Source of the DNA: Ancylomarina sp. 16SWW S1-10-2
GTDB lineage: Bacteria; Bacteroidota; Bacteroidia; Bacteroidales; Marinifilaceae
NCBI RefSeq assembly: GCF_009669305.1
Contig: NZ_SADB01000003.1
Location: 186,001 to 250,000, forward strand
Direction: 5' to 3'
Length of the DNA stretch: 64,000 nt
A model generated the notes under the pieces. It was not told the origin of the DNA. It did no database searches and was given only the letters and a program-made list of their open reading frames with translations. The translations under genes were made by a program, and so were the position numbers. Shown here in pieces: positions 38,387 through 45,950 of the stretch. Every line of letters begins with the position of its first letter. Position 1 is the first letter of the stretch.

Positions 38387-39796
38387 TTGTTAGAGGTTCT
38401 ATATAAATGTGAAGTCGTAGGGGAAGTGATGAGCTTCGTTTTGAAAGAATAATGGAATTTAGAACTCTAGGATAAAGAAATAGACCTTTGTGTTTTTTTT
38501 GTATCACATAAAAAAGTTGGGTCTAAGATAAAATTATGCAACACTTCATTTTTTATGTCTGTGGTCATTGTTGCTAATTTTTCATCCTTGCTTTCAAGAA
38601 GGACTGTCTGTAGAAATAAGTTTTAAGTTGATTTTTCTCTTTTTGTCCTAACGGAAGTTCTCATACTTTTCCTTGATGAAAAGTATCAAAAATCAATGAC
38701 TCCGGCACTCAGCGACCCATCACGGCTCAAAGGTTAAACTACCGAACGAAGTGAGATAATGAACACACTTTTAATATAATTAGTGAATAAACTAAACTCG
38801 TTCGTACCTCACTCAAACAGCATTCTGTTTTTAAAACCTTTTTCACCTATGGGTACCCACTTGCGTTGCCGAGGTCCCAAATAAAATTATTTTATCGAAT
38901 TTATCATATTTTTGGGTGGGCTTTGTCAGGCTGGAGTGAGAAGTGCTACTGTTGCTCCTATATAGTGCAAGCAAGGATCAGGTTGATTTGATTTTTGATT
39001 CGCGAACCAAACACATAAAAATACTCTTTTGCCCTACGTGGAAGCTTATTTTTTTATTTAAGAAAAGGGACTACTACCATTTAGTGGAAATACGTTAATT
39101 ACGATATGTATTTGTTGAAATAACTCATACTCGTCATCCTGATCCCAATAACTAAAGAAAAATTCCACAATCTTAATCATATCTTATCAAAACATTTTGA
39201 TCGTGTTGTGTTAGGCAGAAACCAGTAAATGGCCTCAGAAGGCGATGGGTAAGAATACAAAGGAATCATTAGTAAAACAGGGAAGCTCAGAGGAACGAGG
39301 AGATCACCCAGTTGCACTTATGATATCTGAAGTATTTACCCTGAGTCTTATGGAGACTTGATCTTTTGTTTCTTTTGGATTAAGCCAAAAGAAAAATAAA
39401 AAAAATATAAATTAGTTTTTACGAGATATTGTAGAAGATTGAAACGCGTTAAATATTGCAGCGTTTAAAGAATTTACTTAAATCTCAACCTAATATTAAC
39501 TATGATATTGAAAGGTCATCTACTAAAATGGTAGTAGAACCTAAGAAAAAAGTAAGGTCCGCCTTAGAAAGATAAACTTAAAGTATTAATAAAAGCCTAA
39601 AAATATACTTAGTGCATTAAAACCCAATTTTTGAACCTGATCCATAACAACACTTCAATAAAAACTGATTGATTAACAAAACAATATTCTGTTTAGACTC
39701 AGTCTTCATTTATACCCAGAAATTGTATGTGATCCCAACTTTTGTCACTGATCCGTTACGAACCCCAAGGTGCTTTGGCACTAGAATATGGTGAAT
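38387..39796. other. long non-coding region with dispersed-repeat-like sequence and one coding remnant
   Basis: About 1.4 kb with no intact gene. From about 38640 to 39010 and 39205 to 39400 the base composition is visibly less AT-rich than other spacers, and the text (for example AAACTACCGAACGAAGTGAG, ACTCGTTCGTACCTCACTC, TTCTTTTGGATTAAGCCAAA) resembles non-coding sequence that recurs between genes in marine Bacteroidota; this resemblance is from memory. Bases 39453-39575 read as a 40-codon protein end (LLKSQPNINYDIERSSTKMV ... RSALER and TAA) without a start, probably a gene remnant. Confidence 0.45.
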
Positions 39797-39832
39797 AAAA
39801 AAAGGATCAATACTTTCGTATTAATCCTTTTT
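39797..39832 (-). terminator. terminator of tRNA-Leu copy 1
   Basis: A 15-bp stem with one mismatched position, loop TTTC on the plus strand and a T run on the minus strand, beginning 2 bases after the tRNA 3' end. Confidence 0.8.
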
Positions 39833-39833
39833 G

Positions 39834-39915
39834 TGCGGATGAAGGGACTCGAACCCCCACGCCTTTCAGCACTAGATCCTAAGTCTAGCGCGGCTACCAA
39901 TTACGCCACATCCGC
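39834..39915 (-). tRNA. tRNA-Leu (anticodon UAG), copy 1
   Basis: The minus strand gives an 82-nt class II tRNA. The acceptor stem GCGGATG pairs with CATCCGC plus discriminator A, the anticodon loop is CTTAGGA, a variable arm with AAAG loop follows, and the T-loop is GGTTCGAGTCC. CCA is not encoded. A -7 box variant, CATCTTTG, lies 21 bases upstream (39936-39943). It is identical in sequence to the copy at 40508-40589. Confidence 0.95.
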
Positions 39916-40022
39916 ATTTTCTCTTGATTGCGGTGCAAAGATGGTTTGTTTTTCCATAAGTTGCAAGCTTTTCATGAATAAAAAGTAAAGAAATATCAAT
40001 GTTTATTGATGGTGTAGGAGGA

Positions 40023-40247
40023 AAGTGTTGGATTTCAATTGTTAAGGTAGACTTAAATAATTAAAAATTATGATTTAAGAATTATGAATGAAGAACAGTA
40101 TCAATTATCACATGGTTTTCATTATTGAAATTTGTGTAAATTAATCTAATTTGTGGCTCTTTATTTTTTTTTTGAAATTGAGACGGTCAGGATTTCATAC
40201 GCCGACAGATTTTTAGAATAAAAAAAAGGATCAACACTTTCGTATTG
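40023..40247. repeat. tandem repeat unit A of the tRNA-Leu locus
   Basis: About 225 bases closely matching unit B at 40294-40497, the latter lacking about 20 bases. Unit A ends with the left half of a tRNA terminator hairpin (AAAAAAAGGATCAACACTTT then CGTATTG) but the tRNA that should follow is missing and is replaced by unrelated sequence (40248-40293). Confidence 0.85.
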
Positions 40248-40293
40248 TGTTTTGAGTGCGTCAGTCGGGATTACTCACTCGTTCCACGTTCAC

Positions 40294-40497
40294 AAGTGTT
40301 GGATTTCAATTGTTAAGGCAGACTTAAATAATTATAAATTATGATTTAAGAATTATGAATGAAGACAAGTATCAATTATCACATGGTTTTCATTAATGAA
40401 ATTTGTGGCTCTTTATTTTTATTTTAACTGAGACGGTCAGAACTTCATACACCGACAGATTTTTAGAATAAAAAAAAGGATCAACACTTTCGTATTG
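40294..40497. repeat. tandem repeat unit B of the tRNA-Leu locus
   Basis: Second copy of the unit at 40023-40247, offset 271 bases at its start. It begins with GTGTTGGATTTCAATTGTTA and runs into the complete terminator and tRNA-Leu copy 2. Confidence 0.85.
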
Positions 40498-40506
40498 ATC
40501 CTTTTT
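40471..40506 (-). terminator. terminator of tRNA-Leu copy 2
   Basis: Same hairpin as after copy 1, with one internal mismatch in the stem; T run on the minus strand. Confidence 0.75.
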
Positions 40507-40507
40507 G

Positions 40508-40589
40508 TGCGGATGAAGGGACTCGAACCCCCACGCCTTTCAGCACTAGATCCTAAGTCTAGCGCGGCTACCAATTACGCCACATCCGC
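40508..40589 (-). tRNA. tRNA-Leu (anticodon UAG), copy 2
   Basis: An 82-nt tRNA identical to copy 1 (39834-39915). The upstream flank is also duplicated, including CATCTTTG at 40610-40617, again 21 bases before the tRNA. Two intact copies in direct orientation 674 bases apart show that the whole transcription unit was duplicated. Confidence 0.95.
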
Positions 40590-41037
40590 ATTTTCTCTTG
40601 ATTGCGATGCAAAGATGGTGTGTTTTTAGATAAGCTCCAAATGTTTTTAGAAAATAAATTCTAATTCTCCCAATGTTTATAGGCTTTGTAGAGGTAAGTG
40701 CTTGTAGCGTAGTGATTAATGAATAAAACTTTTTTTGATAAATTATTTAAGGATATCGAAGAGTTTAATCTACTATGAACAGGCTTTTATTAGTCTAAAA
40801 GGAGAGGTTCTAAGCTAACCATCTGAATTCTATGTTTATCGAACTTAATAAAGATGGTGATTGCTGTTATATTTGTTAGTGAAGTGCTCATATAAATTTA
40901 GGTCGATGGGGAATCAAAACGCTTAGCAATTCATCTTAATAACTACATTCTCGTAATTTATAATTCTAAATACGTAATTATTCTCTCCTTTAACCTTTCA
41001 CACCTTTCTACTTTAACCTTTATCCTTTGTTACCCTT
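40590..41037. other. intergenic region
   Basis: About 450 AT-rich bases containing the promoter of tRNA-Leu copy 2. Nothing else is recognisable. Confidence 0.45.
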
Positions 41038-41391
41038 TTATCCTTGAATAAACTCCATTACGAAAACGCCAAAACACTCATGCTTATCGTAGGAATGACC
41101 AACAATCTGCTTCTTGTCGTTTAAAATACCTTCCCAAGTATCTAGATGATACTCTATCTCAATTTCAGAATCTAATATCTCAACTGCAGTACCCATTATT
41201 TCAAGTTTGTTCTCCTTAAAAGTACCTTTGAACTCTTGCTGTACACGAAATGGGGTTTCGTCTTCAATTCTCTCTGTGTAAACTAGTACACCTTTAATGT
41301 TTTCACCTTCTTGCGTAAGTTCTGCAAAACCTTCATCTTTTCCAAAACCAAAGTCTTCTGTAAATGACCATCGACCACTAATAGAGTTCAT
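41038..41391 (-). CDS. small hypothetical beta-rich protein
   Basis: A 117-residue cytoplasmic protein of unknown function. The alternating pattern (GRWSFTEDFGFGKDEGFAEL, NIKGVLVYTERIED, EFKGTFKENKLEIMGTAVEI) suggests a small beta-barrel of lipocalin-like build. It has no signal peptide and no Cys-rich motif. It stands alone, divergent from mnmE. Gene status is likely because its codon use fits the neighbours and no larger frame overlaps. Confidence 0.65.
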   Translation of the reverse strand: MNSISGRWSFTEDFGFGKDEGFAELTQEGENIKGVLVYTERIEDETPFRVQQEFKGTFKENKLEIMGTAVEILDSEIEIEYHLDTWEGILNDKKQIVGHSYDKHECFGVFVMEFIQG

Positions 41392-41600
41392 ATCTTATAT
41401 TTTTATCATTCTTATTTTATGCTGCAAATCTATAAAAAAAAGAATCAGTTTATAAATATCTGTCTAATTGCCTTCGTTTTTACGATCTATCGTATATTTG
41501 TAGATTCATTTTGAATAAGAAATGATATTTCAAATAAAAGAGCACCTTTAAACAGGATTTGTTTTAAAAAATGTGTTTTAAATTTATTAGCTAGATAAAG

Positions 41601-42998
41601 ATGATCAATCAATCAACTATATGTGCCATTTCTACAGCTGCAGGACATGGTGCCATTGCAATTATCCGACTTTCGGGAGAGCAAGCCTTAAAAATTTGTG
41701 ACCAAGTATTTCAAGCCAAAAGTAAGAAGCTTTTAAGCGATCAGAAAGCCAATACCGTTCATTTTGGTGACTTAATGGATGGGAAAGAGCTTGTGGATGA
41801 AGTTTTGGTGAGTGTTTTTAAAGCACCTCATTCCTACACAGGAGAGAATAGTGCTGAGATTGCTTGTCATGGAGCACCCTATATACAGCAACGAATTTTA
41901 CAGGTTTTACTAAAAGCGGGGGCTCGAATGGCTAAGCCTGGGGAATATACCCAACGTGCCTTTTTAAATGGTAAAATGGACCTTTCTCAAGCTGAAGCGG
42001 TAGCCGATTTGATAGCATCCAGTTCGGCATCGGCGCACAAGGTTGCTCTACAACAAATGCGTGGCGGATTCTCCAGCGAGATTGCTAATTTAAGAGGCCG
42101 TTTGCTGCATTTCATTTCTATGATTGAGTTGGAACTCGATTTTGGCGAAGAGGATGTAGAGTTTGCCGATAGAACACAATTACAGGCTTTAGTCACTGAA
42201 ATTGAGACAGCAATTAATAAATTGGTTAACTCATTTGAGCTTGGTAATGCCATAAAAAATGGAGTGCCTGTTGCTATTGTTGGAAATACCAATGTGGGCA
42301 AATCGACACTTTTAAATGCCCTACTGAAGGAAGAAAAAGCGATTGTTTCAGATATTGAAGGAACAACACGCGATGTGATTGAGGATACAATTAATTTAGG
42401 AGGAGTGACCTTCCGTTTTATCGATACTGCTGGAATTCGTACCACTCTTGATAAGATTGAGAATATGGGTATTGAGCGCACATTCCAAAAAATGCGTCAA
42501 GCCCAAATTGTGATGCTTCTTATAGATGCCAATTGCCCAATTGATATGCTAAATGAATCTATTGCAAAAGTTAATGAAACCATAGACAGAGGTCATCAGA
42601 AGTTGATTGTTTGCTTGAACAAAGTTGATTTGTGTAAGGATGCCAATGCGATTGCTGAGCAATTGGTTGGGATGGGAGCAGACGATAAACTGATGTTTAT
42701 TTCAGCAAAAGAACAAACCAATACCGATGAGCTAACTACCGAGTTATTGAAGGTGGTGAATATGGATACCCTCAACGAACAAGATGTGATTGTAACCAAT
42801 GCTCGCCATTTTGAAGCCTTAAATTCTGCTCTTGGAAGTATTACACGCGTGAATGATGGATTAGTAAACATGATTCCAACCGATTTCCTTGCTCAGGATA
42901 TTCGTGAATGCCTTCATTTCCTTGGTGAGATTACTGGTGATATATCATCAGATGAGGTTTTGGGGAACATCTTCAAAAACTTTTGCATTGGCAAATAG
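41601..42998 (+). CDS. mnmE: tRNA modification GTPase MnmE
   Basis: A 465-residue protein with the full MnmE architecture. The N-terminal folate-binding domain (TICAISTAAGHGAIAIIRLS, then FKAPHSYTGENSAEIACHG) precedes a helical domain that embeds the GTPase domain (about 220-380; GNTNVGKSTLLNALL, EGTTRD, DTAG, NKVD). The C-terminal CIGK carries the conserved Cys. With MnmG it installs the 5-carboxymethylaminomethyl group on U34 of certain tRNAs. The gene is monocistronic, with a strong terminator behind it. Confidence 0.97.
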   Translation: MINQSTICAISTAAGHGAIAIIRLSGEQALKICDQVFQAKSKKLLSDQKANTVHFGDLMDGKELVDEVLVSVFKAPHSYTGENSAEIACHGAPYIQQRILQVLLKAGARMAKPGEYTQRAFLNGKMDLSQAEAVADLIASSSASAHKVALQQMRGGFSSEIANLRGRLLHFISMIELELDFGEEDVEFADRTQLQALVTEIETAINKLVNSFELGNAIKNGVPVAIVGNTNVGKSTLLNALLKEEKAIVSDIEGTTRDVIEDTINLGGVTFRFIDTAGIRTTLDKIENMGIERTFQKMRQAQIVMLLIDANCPIDMLNESIAKVNETIDRGHQKLIVCLNKVDLCKDANAIAEQLVGMGADDKLMFISAKEQTNTDELTTELLKVVNMDTLNEQDVIVTNARHFEALNSALGSITRVNDGLVNMIPTDFLAQDIRECLHFLGEITGDISSDEVLGNIFKNFCIGK

Positions 42999-43022
42999 TT
43001 TGCACCTTTCAAAACATCTAAT

Positions 43023-43059
43023 AAACCCCTTAATATGAGCTATTAAGGGGTTTGTTTTT
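43023..43059 (+). terminator. Rho-independent terminator after mnmE
   Basis: A perfect 13-bp stem (43023-43035 with 43041-43053), a 5-nt loop and a T-rich tail. Confidence 0.9.
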
Positions 43060-43153
43060 GTTATCCTTTGTCTATTGTTTTTCTTCACTTTTTTTTACTA
43101 TTCCGTGGTGTATTTGTTGTCCCAAAATGAAGGTGGAAAAATTTTGGCAGTTA

Positions 43154-43365
43154 CTGACAATATATGTCAGTTATAGAAACCAATGGCAGTTAATACATGA
43201 ATATAACTCCCATTTGTTCTTTAAAAAGTGCAGTGGATGGCACTATTGACTCCTTGATTGGTGATAAATATAAAACATTCACTTAAAAGTGCATTAAAAT
43301 GCCTAATTGGAGGTTGTTTTGTGAAATATTGCTATATTTACACAAAAAAGAGTATTATAATGCAC
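43154..43365 (+). promoter_or_regulatory. operator/promoter region of the HipBST-like operon
   Basis: Several inverted repeats crowd this stretch: CTGACA-5-TGTCAG at 43154-43170, AGTGC-8-GCACT at 43227-43244, GCATT-2-AATGC at 43291-43302, and GTGCATTA (43289-43296) facing TAATGCAC (43358-43365), the last covering the start codon of the first gene. The 5-8-5 layout equals that of known HipB operators. TATATTTA near 43333 may be the -7 box. Autoregulation by the HipB-like protein is inferred. Confidence 0.5.
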
Positions 43366-43572
43366 TATCAGAACTTAATAGAAACCATAAAAGAACGTCG
43401 CCATGCTATGAAGGTGACTCAGGAAATATTAGCTGAAATTTCAGGGGTAGGACTTCGTACCTTAAAGCAATTCGAGAGTGGAAAAGGAAATCCTACGCTT
43501 GCCACCCTCGAGAAATTGGCAGATGCCTTAGGTTTGGAAATTACTTTACAGATTAAGAAAAGACTTGAATAA
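43360..43572 (+). CDS. HipB-like antitoxin / XRE-family DNA-binding protein
   Basis: A 70-residue helix-turn-helix protein: TQEILAEISGVGLRTLKQFE followed by NPTLATLEKLADALGLEIT is a complete XRE domain. I start it at ATG 43360, which gives the family's normal N terminus (HYQNLIETIKERR); a longer in-frame start at 43258 adds an unrelated stretch. Its stop codon overlaps the start of the next gene (TAATG). By family it binds operators upstream of the operon and neutralises or represses the toxin together with the small HipS-like protein. Confidence 0.82.
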   Translation: MHYQNLIETIKERRHAMKVTQEILAEISGVGLRTLKQFESGKGNPTLATLEKLADALGLEITLQIKKRLE

Positions 43573-43895
43573 TGAGACGCGCTCGAATTTTATACAAGGA
43601 TGAAGAGGCTGGAATCTTAACACAATACGATGATGGAACTTTTGGTTTTCTTTATCATGACTTGTGGTTGGAGAATAATGCCAAACCTGCCATTAGTTTG
43701 ACATTGCCTAAACAGCAGAAGGCATATCAATCTGCTTATTTGTTTGCTTTTTTCTATAATATGCTACCCGAAGGAGCTAATAAACAAATCTTATGCAGTT
43801 CAAAAAGAATTGATAAGAAAGATGATTTTGGCTTGTTATTGGCATCTGCGGCAGTAGATACAATAGGAGCCGTAAAAGTGATTAAAATGAATTGA
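43572..43895 (+). CDS. HipS-like protein (free-standing HipA N-terminal subdomain)
   Basis: A 107-residue protein that corresponds to the N-terminal subdomain of HipA kinases: RARILYKDEEAGILTQYDDG, FGFLYHDLWLEN, AISLTLPKQQKAYQS and FYNMLPEGANKQIL, ending DTIGAVKVIKMN. In classical HipA this block is fused to the kinase; here it is a separate gene. In the studied HipBST system the small HipS protein acts as the antitoxin, and the same role is inferred here. Starts within the stop codon of hipB and ends 7 bases before the kinase gene, so all three are translated from one message. Confidence 0.8.
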   Translation: MRRARILYKDEEAGILTQYDDGTFGFLYHDLWLENNAKPAISLTLPKQQKAYQSAYLFAFFYNMLPEGANKQILCSSKRIDKKDDFGLLLASAAVDTIGAVKVIKMN

Positions 43896-43902
43896 TAAGT
43901 TT

Positions 43903-44886
43903 ATGAGCTTACCTGATATAAAATATTGTCCAGGAACACTGGCTAAAGGCTTTGATACCTATAGTACAACCTGTTTAAAAAGACTTTTTAATGGGAAAAA
44001 GGTATTTCATGTTTTGCCCTATGATTCTCCAGATAGTCATACGGATTCTGATATTTTGTTTGATGAGAGTCGAAAGCATATCTCAATTTCTGGTGTGCAG
44101 GAAAAATATTCTGTGATACTCGAGAAAAATAAACTTCGCTTGACAAAAGAGGGAGAGAGAGGAACTTATATTTTAAAGCCTGCACCTTCTTATGGAAATC
44201 GAGCTGGTCAAATGCCCGCTAATGAACATTTGACCATGCAAATTGCTCGACAGGTGTATGGAATTGAGACTGCTGAAAATGCTCTGATATTCTTTCAGAA
44301 TGGAGATCCAACATATATTACAAAAAGGTTTGATGTCAAAGAAGATGGCAGTAAATGGGCTCAGGAAGACTTTGCATCACTAGCAGAAAAAACGCCTCAA
44401 ACCCATGGGGAACAATACAAATACACAGGAAATTACCTTGATTTATTTGTCTTGATGAAAAAATACGTACCTGCTTATCAAATTGAAGCACTAAAACTGT
44501 TTAAAATTTTGATATTCAACTATGTTTTTTCGAATGGTGATGCTCACCTTAAGAATTTCTCATTGTTGGAAACGCCAATGGGCGATTTTCGATTGAGTCC
44601 TGCCTATGACTTATTTAATAGTAGAATTCATATTGAGGATAGTGATTTTGCCCTAGAGGATGGACTATTGCCTAGAAATCTTGCTCAAGGAACAATGGGG
44701 AAGCAATTTTTTACGCTTGCAGAAAAAGCTGAATTAAATGAAAAACAGATTATAAAAATAGTTGAATCATTTAGAGGTAATTGTGAAAGGGTAGAACAAT
44801 TAATACAGGCTTCTTTTTTAAATGAAAAGACAAAAAGGAACTATCAGCAATCTTATCATTCAAAATTGAAAAGGATTTTCAAGTAG
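43903..44886 (+). CDS. HipT-like Ser/Thr kinase toxin
   Basis: A 327-residue HipA-family kinase lacking the N-terminal subdomain. Visible elements: a Gly-rich loop region with Ser-Ile-Ser (residues 61-63) in HISISGVQEKYS, the ATP-binding Lys in YILKPAP (Lys92), the catalytic loop NGDAHLKNFSL (Asp213, Asn218) and the metal-binding Asp in LSPAYDLFN (Asp236). In characterised HipT the two Ser of the SIS motif are autophosphorylation sites, and HipA/HipT kinases inactivate aminoacyl-tRNA synthetases (GltX or TrpS). The target of this one is unknown. All key residues are present, so it should be active. Confidence 0.85.
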   Translation: MSLPDIKYCPGTLAKGFDTYSTTCLKRLFNGKKVFHVLPYDSPDSHTDSDILFDESRKHISISGVQEKYSVILEKNKLRLTKEGERGTYILKPAPSYGNRAGQMPANEHLTMQIARQVYGIETAENALIFFQNGDPTYITKRFDVKEDGSKWAQEDFASLAEKTPQTHGEQYKYTGNYLDLFVLMKKYVPAYQIEALKLFKILIFNYVFSNGDAHLKNFSLLETPMGDFRLSPAYDLFNSRIHIEDSDFALEDGLLPRNLAQGTMGKQFFTLAEKAELNEKQIIKIVESFRGNCERVEQLIQASFLNEKTKRNYQQSYHSKLKRIFK

Positions 44887-45016
44887 AGAATCATATGTAT
44901 AGTAAATACTTCTTAAACGGTTCAAATTTATATGAATAATTTCAGTTGTTAATTAGTCAGATTCATTATTATCTTTAGATTTGTTGTCTGTTTAATGAAT
45001 CATAAACTTACGACCT

Positions 45017-45676
45017 GTGAAATACACATTAGCATTTTTACTTATCCTACTGTCTTTCTGCTCAAAAGCTCAATATTGGCTGCCAAAATCTATTGGAGAA
45101 CTTGTAACTCACACATATTATACCCTTAGCTACAACGAAGAAAATGAGCAAGCAAATTGGGTTGCTTATAAACTTACTCGTGAAATGATACAGGGCGTAG
45201 CAGTTCGAAAAAATAAATTTAAAGAAGATCCTGACGTGGAAACTGGTTCTGCAAAATTAGTTGACTATAAAGGATCAGGATACGATCGAGGGCATCTTTG
45301 TCCAGCAGCAGCTATGAAAATTAATGCAAAGGCAATGAGCGAAAGCTTCTATATGAGTAATATGTCACCTCAAGTTCCTGGTTTTAATCGCGGGAAATGG
45401 AAAAGTTTGGAAGCCAAGGTTCGGAAACTTACAGTCGAAAATGATTCACTATATGTCATATCTGGTCCTGTTTTTAAAAACAACAAAGGTGAAATTGGAC
45501 CCGATCATGTAACGATTCCAGGTTATTACTTCAAAGTGATTTATTTTCCTCGACAAAAGAAAACGCTATCATATTTAATGCCCAATCGGAAAATTGAAAA
45601 AAACATTGATGCTTTTGTTGTTCCTTTAGATAGCATTGAACGCATTTCTCACATCCATTTTAATCATTTATTTTAG
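45017..45676 (+). CDS. DNA/RNA non-specific endonuclease (NUC1 type), secreted
   Basis: A 219-residue protein with an N-terminal signal peptide (YTLAFLLILLSFCSKAQ), so it is exported. The betabetaalpha-metal nuclease domain shows the diagnostic GYDRGHLCPAA (catalytic His near 92) and FYMSNMSPQVPGFNRGKW (metal-binding Asn). Such enzymes degrade DNA and RNA without sequence preference. The start codon is GTG at 45017; the signal peptide begins immediately after it, which supports this choice. It could serve nutrition or act against extracellular DNA. Its link to the neighbouring defence genes is only positional. Confidence 0.85.
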   Translation: MKYTLAFLLILLSFCSKAQYWLPKSIGELVTHTYYTLSYNEENEQANWVAYKLTREMIQGVAVRKNKFKEDPDVETGSAKLVDYKGSGYDRGHLCPAAAMKINAKAMSESFYMSNMSPQVPGFNRGKWKSLEAKVRKLTVENDSLYVISGPVFKNNKGEIGPDHVTIPGYYFKVIYFPRQKKTLSYLMPNRKIEKNIDAFVVPLDSIERISHIHFNHLF

Positions 45677-45778
45677 CCTAATAGATGAATGTCTAAAATA
45701 TGATTTAGAACATGTTCTTAATGAATATAAAGGATCATAAAAGATGTGCTATTTGATTTTATAATATGTAAAAACAAG

Positions 45779-45809
45779 AGAGTCAGACAGTCATGTTTGG
45801 CTCTTTTTT
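45779..45809 (+). terminator. terminator after the nuclease gene
   Basis: An 11-bp stem with two G-U pairs (45779-45789 with 45794-45804) and a T tract. Confidence 0.7.
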
Positions 45810-45892
45810 ATTGCTACAGTTTTTATGGGTTTGCCATAATTGTCAACTTTCATGAAGAGAATCCTAATGTAAATCTAAAGGCTTAATAAATG

Positions 45893-45920
45893 AAACTCCC
45901 ATGATTAATCATGGGAGTTT
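45893..45920. terminator. 28-bp perfect palindrome, end of the restriction operon
   Basis: AAACTCCCATGATT is followed directly by its exact reverse complement. It lies 30 bases past the hsdR stop and can terminate transcription from either side; T-rich flanks are present on both strands. Confidence 0.7.
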
Positions 45921-45950
45921 TGCTTTTATAATGGTTATAAGTGATAAACG

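Noticed and set aside
39788-39988. Open frame across tRNA-Leu copy 1
   Set aside because: Covers the tRNA gene and its terminator; not a protein gene.
45893-45920. 28-bp palindrome as a recombination or regulator site
   Set aside because: Position just after hsdR with T-rich flanks fits a terminator; no second copy seen.
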